From contig JAFSYI010000061.1 in NCBI GenBank assembly GCA_017450065.1, forward strand, positions 1 through 64,000: 64,000 nt of DNA, written 5' to 3'. How positions within the stretch are numbered: the stretch's first letter is position 1; each line of letters starts with the position of its first letter. The translations under genes were made by a program, and so were the position numbers. Under the pieces are notes generated by a model. It did not search any database and was not told the DNA's origin. It saw only the letters and a program-made list of their open reading frames with translations. This document shows positions 52,188-62,532 of the stretch, piece after piece. Source of the DNA: Lachnospiraceae bacterium. GTDB taxonomy: Bacteria; Bacillota; Clostridia; Lachnospirales; Lachnospiraceae.

Positions 52188-55046
52188 TTGAAGGCTACGG
52201 AGCAGATAGAATTCAAAACACTTAACAAAGTAGAAGATAAGCTTAAAGATTTCAAGGATAAGCATGGATGGATAGATTACATAATAGCGCCGATAATCGT
52301 TATGATAATCGTCCTTGCGGTATATGCTATTAAGGGAGTATATCCGTTTGGAAGAAATACGATCGCTTACTACGATATGCCGGCACAGTATGTACCGTTT
52401 TATTCAGGTGCTTGGGATATTCTTCATGGTAAGATCGGTCTATTTTTGAACTGGTATTTTGGATTAGGAGTCCCGAGTGCTGCGGGTTTAGGGCAGTTTG
52501 TTTATTTTCCAACAAATGTATTTCTTTTTTTTATATCAAGAGATAACATTTTGTATTCTCTGTCTTTTCTACTTATGCTCAAAATGGTGTTGTCCGCATG
52601 TACAATGTCATTCTATTGCAAGAATAAATATAGCATTTCGTCTTGGACTGTGTGCGCCGGTATATTGTATGCCTGCTCAGGATATGTGATCCAGTATTAT
52701 ACTAATCTGTTTTTTTTGGACTATGTTATTATGCTTCCCATGATAGTGTGGGCGCTTGAGCGACTTGTAACAGAGCACAAATATAAAGCATTTATTCTGT
52801 TTTTGTTTTTATCTTTTATTACGAACTTCCAATTTGCAGCAATGCTTGTAATTTACCTCATCATTAAGGTGTATTTTATTTTGTATACGGTTCCTGATGA
52901 GAAAAGAGGCAAATCTGTTCGACTGTTTGCAATTTCAGGTATTTCTGTGGCTTTATTGTCAGCAGTAATAATGGTTCCATCAATTGTAGTCACTTTGGGA
53001 TCTTCGAGAATGAATCTAAACAGTGAATTTAATTACATCTCCACGTTAAAGGAGGTGTTTTGCCAATTCAGAAAAGAAAAACAATTTATGATGTATGGCG
53101 GTGAGGCAGCAGTTGGTTTAGGAATCTTAATGTTAATAAAAGATAGAAAGAAATCAAGCAAGTATTGGCACAATATATCAATGATCCTGATACTTGGATT
53201 GCCAATACTTCTTGAAGGTGTAAATATTTTGTGGCATTTTGGGTCTTATAAACATTTTCCTATAAGATTTGGGTACATGCTGACATTCGAATTACTTGTT
53301 TATGTTGGTGAATACCTTAAAGGTGAAGATATTATAGTTCCCAAAATAATAGGAAGAATTGCTAAATTGGTAAGTGTGGCTGCTATGCCTTTTGTGGCAT
53401 ATGTATTATTTGTTTTTTTTAAACAGTTTACTAAAAGTGCAATTTCGGATTTGAGTTCATATGAATCATATGTAGTATATTTCTGGACTCTTTCGATTTC
53501 CTTTTTTGTAATATTTCTTGTCAATGAAAAGAATGTGCGCAATAATCTGCTGGTTATTCTTGCGGTTATTCAGGCATTTTGCGGATGTTATGGGTTTATA
53601 GCCCCTGAATTGGGTTTCGCTGATGGCGCAAGAATAAGATATCTGTTTAATTCCCTTGAAGACCGAACCTTGTTTGAGGGTGAAGATCTTAAAAATACAG
53701 AAAGGGTTAAAAGCGAAGCACTTAACTACGAGTCCGATTACGGTGAAATAATAGAACGCCCATCTATTGGCTTATGGGCATATGGCATTTCTGCTGATAC
53801 GGAATCTTTATTGGTGAATAATATGGGTTATCATGGTACTCAGACGATGATTTTAGACGAGGGTGGAACTGTATTTTCTGATGCTCTTCTTGGAGTTACG
53901 AGAATACTTTCAGAAAATATTCACGATAATCTTTTGTATGAGAATATAGAAGGTAAGTTGAAATTGCATAAAAGCATATACACTATGCCATTCGGCTTGG
54001 TTACTGAAGATAATTCTATATATATAGATGAGACGTCATTTGAATTCCATGATAAATTGTTTAAAACTCTCACAGGATCTTCAGAAGATTTAATAAATAT
54101 AAAAGAAGCAAAAGAGTATTTAAAAGAAGAGAGAGAACTTTCTGATTCAGAATCTATTACTTTGCGACGTAGATATGACGAGAATGTTCCCTTGAAAGGA
54201 ACAATGGATGGATTGCAGGATTCAAATGAATCCTTGTCTGTGATGGAATCTCAAACAGAATCAGAAATGTCATTGAGTCAGAAAGCAATTGACGCACAGA
54301 GCCAGTCTGCTGCAAGGAATAAAGAATATGTCCTTTCAATATCAACAAAGGGTGCGCAAAGTATATATCTGGATATAGCAGACAAATTTACCGGCGAAAT
54401 GTTTATGATTTTAAATGATCGTGAATTATATTTCAGTTCTGTAATGACTGAAAATTCAAATTCATATCCGAATGACATTTATAATGGTATTATTCCACTG
54501 GGAAGTTATGAAAATAATACTGCAGAATTAAAGATATATACAACAAATGCAAACCTTGATGGTGTTAAAATTGGCATTCTTGACCTTGATATACTGAGTA
54601 AGGGCATAAAGGCTGCTGAGAAAAATCAAGAACTTAATGTTGAATGCCTTAATAATGGGATGAAGGTCACCGGTAAGGTTAATAAGGATGGAACACTGTT
54701 CTTCCCAGTTGGATATTCCAGAGATTGGCACGTTAAGGTGAATGGCAAGAAAGCTGAGGTTAAGCCATATATTAATAATGCCTTTATTTCGGTAGATGTA
54801 ACAAAGGGTGATGTGGATATTGATTTCTGGTATTGGCCGAGGGGACTGACGCTTGGAATAATATTGTCAATTCTTGGCATTGCATCTTTAATAATACTGA
54901 ATGTTGTCATGAAACGAGGCGGTATTACAGGCAAGAAGTATGAGAAGGTGGTTGACAAGGTGTTTATCTATGGATTTAATGCGGTCGCGATTGCGATACT
55001 CGTTGTTATGTATGTGATACCTATATATGTTAAATTGGCACTGTGA
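52188..55046 (+). CDS. YfhO-family membrane protein 1
   Basis: About 952 residues. A cytoplasmic start (LKDFKDKHGWIDYIIAP) precedes a dozen or so hydrophobic helices up to about residue 470. A large extracytoplasmic part follows (470-900), containing NGKKAEVKPYINNAFISVDV, typical for YfhO, and two last helices. YfhO proteins are GT-C-like and linked to decoration of teichoic acids in some Firmicutes. TTG 52188 with GGAG 9 bases upstream is taken as start; TTG 52173 is the alternative. AT-rich compared with the pilus genes. Confidence 0.85.
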   Translation: MKATEQIEFKTLNKVEDKLKDFKDKHGWIDYIIAPIIVMIIVLAVYAIKGVYPFGRNTIAYYDMPAQYVPFYSGAWDILHGKIGLFLNWYFGLGVPSAAGLGQFVYFPTNVFLFFISRDNILYSLSFLLMLKMVLSACTMSFYCKNKYSISSWTVCAGILYACSGYVIQYYTNLFFLDYVIMLPMIVWALERLVTEHKYKAFILFLFLSFITNFQFAAMLVIYLIIKVYFILYTVPDEKRGKSVRLFAISGISVALLSAVIMVPSIVVTLGSSRMNLNSEFNYISTLKEVFCQFRKEKQFMMYGGEAAVGLGILMLIKDRKKSSKYWHNISMILILGLPILLEGVNILWHFGSYKHFPIRFGYMLTFELLVYVGEYLKGEDIIVPKIIGRIAKLVSVAAMPFVAYVLFVFFKQFTKSAISDLSSYESYVVYFWTLSISFFVIFLVNEKNVRNNLLVILAVIQAFCGCYGFIAPELGFADGARIRYLFNSLEDRTLFEGEDLKNTERVKSEALNYESDYGEIIERPSIGLWAYGISADTESLLVNNMGYHGTQTMILDEGGTVFSDALLGVTRILSENIHDNLLYENIEGKLKLHKSIYTMPFGLVTEDNSIYIDETSFEFHDKLFKTLTGSSEDLINIKEAKEYLKEERELSDSESITLRRRYDENVPLKGTMDGLQDSNESLSVMESQTESEMSLSQKAIDAQSQSAARNKEYVLSISTKGAQSIYLDIADKFTGEMFMILNDRELYFSSVMTENSNSYPNDIYNGIIPLGSYENNTAELKIYTTNANLDGVKIGILDLDILSKGIKAAEKNQELNVECLNNGMKVTGKVNKDGTLFFPVGYSRDWHVKVNGKKAEVKPYINNAFISVDVTKGDVDIDFWYWPRGLTLGIILSILGIASLIILNVVMKRGGITGKKYEKVVDKVFIYGFNAVAIAILVVMYVIPIYVKLAL

Positions 55047-55165
55047 AATCATTATAAATAAAGATTAAAGATTTCTTACATTAGTTCGGGATGAACAAGT
55101 CAATTTCGTTAATGAGTATAATTGAGTTCGTTTGAAAGAGGGGATTGAGACTTTGAACAGCAATT

Positions 55166-55324
55166 ATGATATTGAATTCTAAGATACGTGATGTTAAAAG
55201 TATAGGCAACCGGGTTATATTGTTATCTAATACCAGGCTATATCCAATCTTTGCGTTCCTATTCACGTTAATACTGTATGTTGCCGTTCTTTCCGTTTCT
55301 CACTACCATTCAATACAATCTTTG
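55166..55324 (+). pseudogene. Truncated copy of YfhO gene 2
   Basis: The frame MILNSKIRDVKSIGNRVILL...FLFTLILYVAVLS matches the first 40 codons of the gene at 56325. It then jumps to VSHYHSIQSL, equal to VSYYHSIHSL some 120 codons further in the full gene. So about 355 bases are missing internally, at a short match (TTTCC). It then ends at the IS66 boundary. No later part of the gene remains on this side. Confidence 0.85.
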
Positions 55325-55421
55325 GTAAGCGTCAAACCATGCGCCTTGGATAATTAGCATGTTTATGAGAAACTCTAAAAAGACGAAAAAACTACTAGTT
55401 TTTTAGAGGAGGCTAATTATT

Positions 55422-55793
55422 ATGGATCAGATAACTCATGAAATACGTAGGCAGCATTGGTTGAGTATTGTTAATGCCTGTCAGACCAGAACCGAAGATA
55501 TTACAGTAAAGCAATGGCTCAAAGACAACGGTGTCAAAGAAAAAGCTTACTATTATTGGCTCCGGAAATTCCGCAGAGAATCTATTGAACATCAGATTAG
55601 GGCGATCTCTCCTGATAACAAAGTTTCCCTTGCAGAGATTTTACTTCAAAACGAACCTGTAAACAATGACTTTACTCCCGGTTTCAAAGCTGATGCGATC
55701 ATCAAAACTGAAAGTTGCATCATTGCACTTTCAAATACGGCTTCCGAATCCTTGTGCAGGATCATCATGGAGGGCCTTAAACATGCTCTCTGA
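55422..55793 (+). CDS. tnpA: IS66 accessory protein TnpA
   Basis: A 123-residue protein with an N-terminal helix-turn-helix: ITVKQWLKDNGVKEKAYYYWLRK. Family IS66 Orf1/TnpA. GGAGG precedes the ATG. It overlaps the start of tnpB by 11 bases, as in intact elements. It is complete, although the rest of the element is not. Confidence 0.9.
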   Translation: MDQITHEIRRQHWLSIVNACQTRTEDITVKQWLKDNGVKEKAYYYWLRKFRRESIEHQIRAISPDNKVSLAEILLQNEPVNNDFTPGFKADAIIKTESCIIALSNTASESLCRIIMEGLKHAL

Positions 55794-55971
55794 AGCCCAT
55801 GGGATTACAAAGATTATTATCGTATGCGGCACCACTGATCTCAGGAAAGGGATAGAAGGTCTCGCAGCCATAGTAAAAGAACAGTATTATCTCGATCCTT
55901 TCGAAAAAAATGTACTCTTCCTGTTCTGCGGAAGGCGTTCGGACCGGATCAAAGCGCTTCTCTGGGAAGGT
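55783..55971 (+). pseudogene. tnpB: IS66 TnpB, N-terminal fragment
   Basis: Codons 1-63 match TnpB (CGTTDLRKGIEGLA, NVLFLFCGRRSDRIKALLWEG). After LLWEG the frame runs on into unrelated sequence, where the deletion joins transposase DNA. Confidence 0.85.
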
Positions 55972-55991
55972 TTATCCGAATGTTCGCATAA

Positions 55992-56264
55992 GCTTGTGAA
56001 AGAGCACTTCGTACATTCTGTGTTGGAAAGAAAAACTGGCTGTTTTTCGATTCGCCAAGAGGTGCCGAAGCAAGCTCCCGTGTATTTAGTATTGCTGAAA
56101 CCGCAAAGCTTAACGGGCTTCGTCCATACCATTACTTCGAATATATACTCACCGAGCTGCCTAAGCTCTGTGATGATAATGGAAATATAGATAGTACAAA
56201 ATTAGATCATTTAATGCCATGGTCACCCGAAATGCCAGATGAATGTCGGAAGCCGCAGCAATAA
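55992..56264 (+). pseudogene. tnpC: IS66 transposase, C-terminal fragment
   Basis: Frame reads ACERALRTFCVGKKNWLFFD, SPRGAEASSRVFSIAETAKL, then NGLRPYHYFEYILTELP to KPQQ stop. This is the end of the IS66 DDE transposase. The catalytic Asp residues are lost with the deleted part; only the final glutamate region remains. Confidence 0.88.
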
Positions 56265-56324
56265 GTTGTGGCTTCCGTTTTAAGTCAGGGCGCATGGTTT
56301 GACGCTTACTTATGAACAGTAATT

Positions 56325-59033
56325 ATGATATTGAATTCTAAGATGCGCGATGTTAAGGAAAAAGGTAATAGGGATATTTTGTCAATTAATACTAAGTTAT
56401 ACCCATTCTATGCGTTTTTATTCACCTTAATACTGTATGCAGTTGTTCTTTCCGGAGCTGACGTGCTTGGCAATGGTCTGCATCTGCTTGAATACAGTGA
56501 CTGGATGACGCAACATATTCCGTTTATAATGCAGATGGGTGAGGTGATAAAGGGAAAGCATAGTCTATGGTATTCGTGGAATTTCGGGCTTGGAAGCGGC
56601 AGTATTGGGAGTTATGCATATTATACATTTAGCCCGTTTAATGTATTCTACTGGATACTTGGTGAGGATGGTAAGCATATAGCCTCCGCATTGGTGGTTA
56701 CACTTAAGGCAGCAACATCTGCATTGACATTTCAGATTTTTGTAAATAGTTTTCTTCGTAGGACGTATTATGAAACTATTTTATTTTCTTCATTATATGC
56801 GCTTAATGGTTTTGCAGTTTCCTACTACCATTCAATACATTCCTTGGACGCGGTGATCATATTCCCAGTAATCATGTTTGGAATTATATTATTGGTTCGT
56901 AAAAACAGAATAGGCATTTTGGTATTTGCATATTCATATCTGTTTTTCACATCTGTTTATATGGGATATGTAGCAGGAATAAGCTCATTCATAATATTTT
57001 TATTCTGTTTCTTTTATCATGGTAAGGACATGGAAAAGAAAAACAAACTGCGTATATTCCTAAGATATGTTGAGAGCGTGTTGCTCTCATTGGGATTGAC
57101 AGCGATCCTGTGGATTCCTAATGTGTTAAATCTGTATGAACTAAGGAATTCAGATGAACTGTATGAATATACTATTAATTGCAATCCGATTATGCTGCTT
57201 AATAATATGCTTGTCGGCATGTATCAATCAATTGAAGGAGTTATTCCGTACTATTATTGCGGTTTGCTTACAGTAATGGCTTTGCCGCTGTTTTTGATAA
57301 ATAAACGAATCGGTAAGAGAAAACGATTATACCATGCCGCCTGCATATTGACATTTGCTATTATAATACTGGTTCCGTCTTTTAATTATGCCATGCATGG
57401 ATTTGACAGGCCTAACGGGGTAGGATTTAGATATGCGTTTGTGCTGAGTTTTATCTTGGTCACTGTCCTTTGTGAGCAGTATGTATTTATGATTGGCAAG
57501 AATGGGATTGGAAAAAGGTTTTTTGTAGTATTCCTTTTTTCGTTAATTGTTATTTTTTTCTTAGGAAAGTATACCATCATAAAAAAAATAGGTAAAGATG
57601 CTGATTCAAACACACTGTTTACTTTAGCAGTTAATCTAATATTGTGCATTATGTTGTTTTGCACAATAAAAGGCTACAAATTTGATCGATGGGATAAGAG
57701 AACAAAGAAGGTTTTCTTTACTACGGTTATTATACTTGAGCTGATCTCAAATATAGTTTTAATACATCTGAGGATTAGTCCGAAGCAATCCGTGATAACA
57801 GATGAGCAATATACAGTTGCAGAGCAAAATACTATACGAATGCTTAAAGAAGAATCGATTTCAGACAACTGTATAAGAACTATTTATCAGGATAGGCATA
57901 TTATTAATATTGCCATGGAGAATGATTTGTCTTCGCTTGCGTATTTTTCTTCTCTTATTAATGGAAGAATAATAAATATGCTTCAGAAATTTGGATATGA
58001 ATATGCTTCAAACCTGATTAATGGAAATGGATGGACTCCTGTAACAGCATCTCTTTTTGGAATTGATTATATAGTTGATGGATCGTGTCTTTTGTCAGAT
58101 GACCCGGATATTTATGTGATGCCGGGAGCTAATGAACATTATTATCAGAATTATATTAAGAATGAAACTCCTCTTCCATTGGTGTTCACGGTTAAAACTG
58201 ACATTTTGGATTATGTATCAGAGAAATCAGCTCTCGATAATCAGGATGAGCTCCTGTGTAAAATGACCGGAAGAAAGATTGATTGCTTCAGACCGGTTGA
58301 TATGATAATTAATTCAGGAAATACCAGGGATGTTGATATTACTGAAACAGAAGAAGGAGTTACTATTATAAATAACAATTATCCGAATGAAGCAGCTGAG
58401 TTGATATACAGTACACCATATCCTGTTACAAATGATGTTTACGTGAATCTTTATAACAGATTTAAGGTATACAAAGATAGTGTAAGAATGATTGGACCTA
58501 CAGTTTCGGCTGATATTGATGTTAACGTATTCAATTCCACAACTCATCGGATATATCCTAACCAAATATTCAAGAGCGGTAATAAAAATGCGAATAATAG
58601 CAGTTTTGTCATGCATATACCGGCTGAGATGAAAGATGTAGAATATGAGAAGGGCTACTTCATGGAGTTTGACAGTGAGAAGTTCATGGAGGTTTATGAA
58701 GAACTCAGGGCTAATGGGATGGAGATAACGGACTTCAAGGATGGGTATATTGGTGGAATTGTTAATTGTAGTGAGGACTGTGTTCTGTTTTCATCAATAC
58801 CTTATGAGAAGGGATGGACAGCTTACGTAGATGGAGTGAAGACAAATGTTGTTCCTCTTGTCGAAGATGCTTTTGTTGGAATAGAGCTGTCTCAAGGTGA
58901 TCATGATATAATTCTTGAATATATTGCACCCGGTATGTATGCTGGACGTTGGGTTACACTTGGAACAGTTTTTTTACTATTGTTTGCAAAGAGTGTATCT
59001 CGTAAAAGTCATTTAAAGTTAGCTGCAGTTTGA
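56325..59033 (+). CDS. YfhO-family membrane protein 2
   Basis: A 902-residue membrane protein. About twelve helices fill residues 25-470. SGADVLGNGLHLLEYSDWMTQHIPF near residue 46 is shaped like the first loop of YfhO. The extracytoplasmic C-terminal part ends FSSIPYEKGWTAYVDGVKT, with VDGVKT...VPLVEDAFVGIELSQGDHDI and a last helix. It is a paralogue, not a close copy, of the gene at 52188. No ribosome site is seen: the IS66 right end lies 15 bases upstream of the start codon, and has replaced the native leader. Expression may therefore depend on the element. Confidence 0.88.
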   Translation: MILNSKMRDVKEKGNRDILSINTKLYPFYAFLFTLILYAVVLSGADVLGNGLHLLEYSDWMTQHIPFIMQMGEVIKGKHSLWYSWNFGLGSGSIGSYAYYTFSPFNVFYWILGEDGKHIASALVVTLKAATSALTFQIFVNSFLRRTYYETILFSSLYALNGFAVSYYHSIHSLDAVIIFPVIMFGIILLVRKNRIGILVFAYSYLFFTSVYMGYVAGISSFIIFLFCFFYHGKDMEKKNKLRIFLRYVESVLLSLGLTAILWIPNVLNLYELRNSDELYEYTINCNPIMLLNNMLVGMYQSIEGVIPYYYCGLLTVMALPLFLINKRIGKRKRLYHAACILTFAIIILVPSFNYAMHGFDRPNGVGFRYAFVLSFILVTVLCEQYVFMIGKNGIGKRFFVVFLFSLIVIFFLGKYTIIKKIGKDADSNTLFTLAVNLILCIMLFCTIKGYKFDRWDKRTKKVFFTTVIILELISNIVLIHLRISPKQSVITDEQYTVAEQNTIRMLKEESISDNCIRTIYQDRHIINIAMENDLSSLAYFSSLINGRIINMLQKFGYEYASNLINGNGWTPVTASLFGIDYIVDGSCLLSDDPDIYVMPGANEHYYQNYIKNETPLPLVFTVKTDILDYVSEKSALDNQDELLCKMTGRKIDCFRPVDMIINSGNTRDVDITETEEGVTIINNNYPNEAAELIYSTPYPVTNDVYVNLYNRFKVYKDSVRMIGPTVSADIDVNVFNSTTHRIYPNQIFKSGNKNANNSSFVMHIPAEMKDVEYEKGYFMEFDSEKFMEVYEELRANGMEITDFKDGYIGGIVNCSEDCVLFSSIPYEKGWTAYVDGVKTNVVPLVEDAFVGIELSQGDHDIILEYIAPGMYAGRWVTLGTVFLLLFAKSVSRKSHLKLAAV

Positions 59034-59195
59034 ATTTTGTTACTTTTTATCAATATGATGGCTTATGTTGTACTATTTAATTGTTTGTGTTATTATTTCT
59101 TTATATTTTGTGTTTTAAGATGGGTAATTACTTAAAGAGAAATATAAAGTAGATACGTTTGGTTTAATGATATTTATTCAGAAGGAACAGAAAAT

Positions 59196-59963
59196 ATGTT
59201 ATTAAAAGGTAAAACAGCGGTAATAACCGGATGCAACAGGGGTATAGGGAAAGCGATACTTGAGGATTTTGCAGGTAATGGAGCGAACGTTTTTGCTGTT
59301 GTAAGAAAAGAAAGTGATGAGTTTAATTCATATATACAGGAACTCACAGTTAAACATGAGAATAGGATAAAGGTATATCCTGTTTTCATGGATCTTTCAA
59401 ATGAAGAAGAAATAAAAGCAGGTGCGAAATCAATCCTTGGAATGAAGGATGAAGATGGAAACAAGATTCCAGTGGATATTTTGGTTAACAATGCCGGGAT
59501 AAGTAATCCTCTTAATTCTCTTGCTTTGACGAAGATGGAAACTGTAAGAGAAGCATTTGATGTTAATTTCTTCGGACCTATGCTTTTAACCCAGCTTATC
59601 GCAAGAGGAATGATGAGAAATAAAAGGGGAAGTATAGTATTTATTTCTTCTTCAGCTGCTTATGATGGTGGTGCAAATGTGGAATACAGCGCAAGTAAAG
59701 CTGCTATAATAGGAGAGGTTAAACGTCTTGCAGTTGAATATGGACCATATAATATAAGAGTAAATGCGGTGGCACCTGGACTGACTGCGACAGATATGGG
59801 GAACAGTATGAATGAGGAAGATGAAAAAATTGCCCTTTCTATGAATATCATGAAGAGAAAAGGGAGACCTGAAGAAATTGCTGATGCAGTCACATTTCTT
59901 GCTTCGGATATGTCTTCGTTTATGACTGCACAGGTGCTTAGAGTTGATGGGGGCCTAAGATAA
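59196..59963 (+). CDS. Short-chain dehydrogenase/reductase
   Basis: A 255-residue classical SDR. The NAD(P) motif TGCNRGIG is at residues 11-18, NNAGIS near 97, catalytic Ser in FISSSAAYDG and YSASK near 165. The ending VLRVDGGLR is FabG-like. The first large spacer of the glycan region (59034-59195) is AT-rich without visible features. The stop overlaps the ATPase start. Substrate unknown; sugar or fatty-acyl derivatives are possible. Confidence 0.9.
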   Translation: MLLKGKTAVITGCNRGIGKAILEDFAGNGANVFAVVRKESDEFNSYIQELTVKHENRIKVYPVFMDLSNEEEIKAGAKSILGMKDEDGNKIPVDILVNNAGISNPLNSLALTKMETVREAFDVNFFGPMLLTQLIARGMMRNKRGSIVFISSSAAYDGGANVEYSASKAAIIGEVKRLAVEYGPYNIRVNAVAPGLTATDMGNSMNEEDEKIALSMNIMKRKGRPEEIADAVTFLASDMSSFMTAQVLRVDGGLR

Positions 59964-61564
59964 TGAAACAGTTTAATACTACGGCGATATGTATACCCTC
60001 TAAGCACTATATGGTGGATATTTCAGATAAAGTCAACGAGATCAAGAAACTTGTTGAAGCCGGTAAGTATTTTACGATAAACAGGGCAAGGCAATATGGA
60101 AAAACAACCACACTCAGAGCCTTAAAGCTTGCATTGGATGAGAAATATAAGGTTTTGAGTCTTAGTTTCGAAGGGATAACAAAAGCGAATTTTTCAACAG
60201 AGCAGTCCTTTGTGAAAGCGTTCTGCCGCCTTTTTAAGAAGAATCCTGTACTCTATCAGTCAATCCCGGATATGATCCGAGATGAATTTGAAGACTTTCT
60301 TCAGAGAAAAGAAGAAAAGGCAGAGATGGACGAGCTTTTTGTGAGCCTCAGTAAATGGTGCTCAATATCCGAAAAACCCATCGTTCTTATGATAGATGAG
60401 GTTGACAGCGCAACAAATAATCAGGTGTTTTTGGATTTCCTGGGATTGCTTCGTGACGGATATATATCAAGGGAGTTTAATGAAATTCCGGCATTTCAAT
60501 CAGTTGTACTTGCCGGAGTCACGGATGTTAAGCATTTGAAGAGTAAGATTCGTGATGAAGCATATTCAAAGGAGAACAGTCCTTGGAATATAGCTGCCGA
60601 ATTCACAGTCGATATGAGTCTGTCGGAAGAAGGCATAAGAGATATGCTGGATGAATATGAAGCGGATCATAAGACTGGAATGAACCCAGAAGCCGTTGCA
60701 AAGTCGATCCATGATTATACAAGCGGATATCCTTTCCTTGTCAGTCGTATATGTGAATTGATCGATACAAGACTGGTTCCGGATATAATCAAAGATTTAT
60801 CATCAGCATGGACCGAAGTTGGGATAAACGAGGCCGTCAAAATCATTTTGTCAGAGAGTAATACACTATTTGATTCTATTATGGGTAAGCTCAGAGATAT
60901 GCCGGGGTTAAGAAGAAATCTGAAGCAGATTCTTTTTGAGGGGGAATCGATTGCGTACAGTCCGGATAATGATGAGCAGAAGCAGCTTTGCATGTACGGC
61001 TTTATTGTGAATGATCATAATACGGTCATGGTAGCCAACAGGATTTTTGAAATGAGACTTTATAAGTTTTATCTTGGCGAAAGCAGTTTTGCTGATGAAA
61101 TGCGAGGAGATGCACTTGATAATAAACCGGAATTCATTAGGAATGGTGAACTGAATATTCCACTGATAATGCAGCGCTTTATTGAAACGCAAAAATACAT
61201 ACGAAAAATAGGTGATGAAGCGGCTGAGAAGAAGTTTATTGAAGAAGAGGGCAGAGAAAAATTCCTGACCTACATTTCACCAATAATCAACGGAGTAGGA
61301 ACATTCAGTATTGAAGAAGAAACAAGAGACCGTAAACGAATGGATGTGGTTATTCATTACAATGGTAAACGTTATATCATTGAGCTGAAGATATGGCATG
61401 GGCAAAGCCGAAATGCTGACGGAGAAAGACAGATCGTGGATTATCTTGATCACTTTGGCCTGAAGGTTGGATACATGTTGAGCTTTTGCTTTAACAAGAA
61501 TAAGGAACCCGGAGTAAATGAGGTTCACATGGGGGATAAAACATTGTATGAAGGAGTAGTATAG
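59963..61564 (+). CDS. AAA-like ATPase with PD-(D/E)XK-type end
   Basis: A 533-residue protein. P-loop variant INRARQYGKTTTLRAL near residue 38 and Walker B VLMIDEVDSA near 143 define the AAA-ATPase-like family. The C-terminal part (400-530) has RMDVVIHYNGKRYIIELKIW, the D-x(n)-E-x-K of a PD-(D/E)XK nuclease-like fold. Such proteins are abundant in gut Clostridia and Bacteroidetes and have no established role. ATG 59963 overlaps the SDR stop (TAATG), suggesting coupling. Confidence 0.85.
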   Translation: MKQFNTTAICIPSKHYMVDISDKVNEIKKLVEAGKYFTINRARQYGKTTTLRALKLALDEKYKVLSLSFEGITKANFSTEQSFVKAFCRLFKKNPVLYQSIPDMIRDEFEDFLQRKEEKAEMDELFVSLSKWCSISEKPIVLMIDEVDSATNNQVFLDFLGLLRDGYISREFNEIPAFQSVVLAGVTDVKHLKSKIRDEAYSKENSPWNIAAEFTVDMSLSEEGIRDMLDEYEADHKTGMNPEAVAKSIHDYTSGYPFLVSRICELIDTRLVPDIIKDLSSAWTEVGINEAVKIILSESNTLFDSIMGKLRDMPGLRRNLKQILFEGESIAYSPDNDEQKQLCMYGFIVNDHNTVMVANRIFEMRLYKFYLGESSFADEMRGDALDNKPEFIRNGELNIPLIMQRFIETQKYIRKIGDEAAEKKFIEEEGREKFLTYISPIINGVGTFSIEEETRDRKRMDVVIHYNGKRYIIELKIWHGQSRNADGERQIVDYLDHFGLKVGYMLSFCFNKNKEPGVNEVHMGDKTLYEGVV

Positions 61565-61582
61565 TAGACGGGGGATCAAGTT

Positions 61583-62512
61583 ATGAAGTTGTCATTTGTA
61601 ATACCATGTTACAGATCGCAGAATACGGTCATGAAAGTAGTAGATGAAATTGAGACTACAGTAAAACAGAGGCCTGAATATGATTATGAGATTATTTTAG
61701 TTAATGATGGGTCTCCGGATAAGGTATGGGATGTAATATGTGAAAGAGCTAAAGCTGATGATAAGATAATAGGCATAAATTTGTCTAAAAATTTTGGACA
61801 ACATTCCGCGCTTATGGCCGGATATAATAATGTTAGTGGTGATGTTATTGTTTCGCTTGATGATGATGGACAAACTCCGGCGTGTGATGTTTTTAAATTG
61901 GTAGATGAATTAAACAAAGGATATGATGTTGTTTATGCGCAATACTCTGAAGTTCATCAAAATTGGTTTAGAAGACTAGGATCTGCCTTCGCGAAGAAGA
62001 TTACTGACTATCTATTTGATATCAAAGGTGATAATCGAAAAGGGAGTAGCTATTATGTGGTAAGAAGATATATTATTGATGAAATGATTAGATATAAAAA
62101 TCCATATCCATTTTTATCAGGATTAGTTCTTCGATCCACAAGAAACATAAGTGTGGTTGATATAGAGCACAGGAATAGAATAGAAGGAAGGTCAGGATAT
62201 TCGATAAGAAAGTTAATCGACTTATGGTTAAATGGATTTACGTCATTCTCGATAAAACCACTTAAGATTGGTACATATTTTGGCTTTTTTCTTGCTTGCT
62301 TAGGCTTTGTTTATGCTTTTATTACGGTTATAAGAAAATTGTTTATAAATCCATTGATGGAAGCAGGATGGAGTTCCATTATTTCGGTTATACTGATTAT
62401 TGGAGGAGCAAATTTGATAATGCTAGGTCTGCTTGGAGAATATACCGGAAGGATATTTATATGTATAAATAATTCGCCTCAATATGTAATAAAAGAAATT
62501 GTAAATAAATAA
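61583..62512 (+). CDS. Family 2 glycosyltransferase, DPM1/GtrB-like
   Basis: A 309-residue membrane-bound transferase. SFVIPCYRSQNTVMKVVDEI starts the GT-A fold; IILVNDGSPD near residue 35 and SLDDDGQTP near residue 90 hold the nucleotide and metal sites. Two helices at about 230 and 265 anchor it. Such enzymes make polyprenyl-phosphate sugars, which would serve GT-C-type proteins such as the YfhO pair next to it (inference). Confidence 0.9.
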   Translation: MKLSFVIPCYRSQNTVMKVVDEIETTVKQRPEYDYEIILVNDGSPDKVWDVICERAKADDKIIGINLSKNFGQHSALMAGYNNVSGDVIVSLDDDGQTPACDVFKLVDELNKGYDVVYAQYSEVHQNWFRRLGSAFAKKITDYLFDIKGDNRKGSSYYVVRRYIIDEMIRYKNPYPFLSGLVLRSTRNISVVDIEHRNRIEGRSGYSIRKLIDLWLNGFTSFSIKPLKIGTYFGFFLACLGFVYAFITVIRKLFINPLMEAGWSSIISVILIIGGANLIMLGLLGEYTGRIFICINNSPQYVIKEIVNK

Positions 62513-62532
62513 ACATACAAGGAAGGTGCACT

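Larger units (their letters stand above)
55325..56309 (+). mobile_element. IS66-family element with internal deletion
   Basis: Perfect 21-bp inverted ends: left GTAAGCGTCAAACCATGC (then GCC), right ending GGTTTGACGCTTAC. It contains tnpA, the first 63 codons of tnpB, and the last about 90 codons of the transposase gene, in total 985 bp instead of about 2.5 kb. The 8 bases outside each end do not match, so there is no target duplication. Left flank is the truncated YfhO copy and right flank is the intact gene start. With both ends intact it might be mobilised in trans. Confidence 0.93.

Noticed and set aside
55325..56309. Complete, active IS66
   Set aside because: tnpB is cut at codon 63 and most of the transposase gene is missing.
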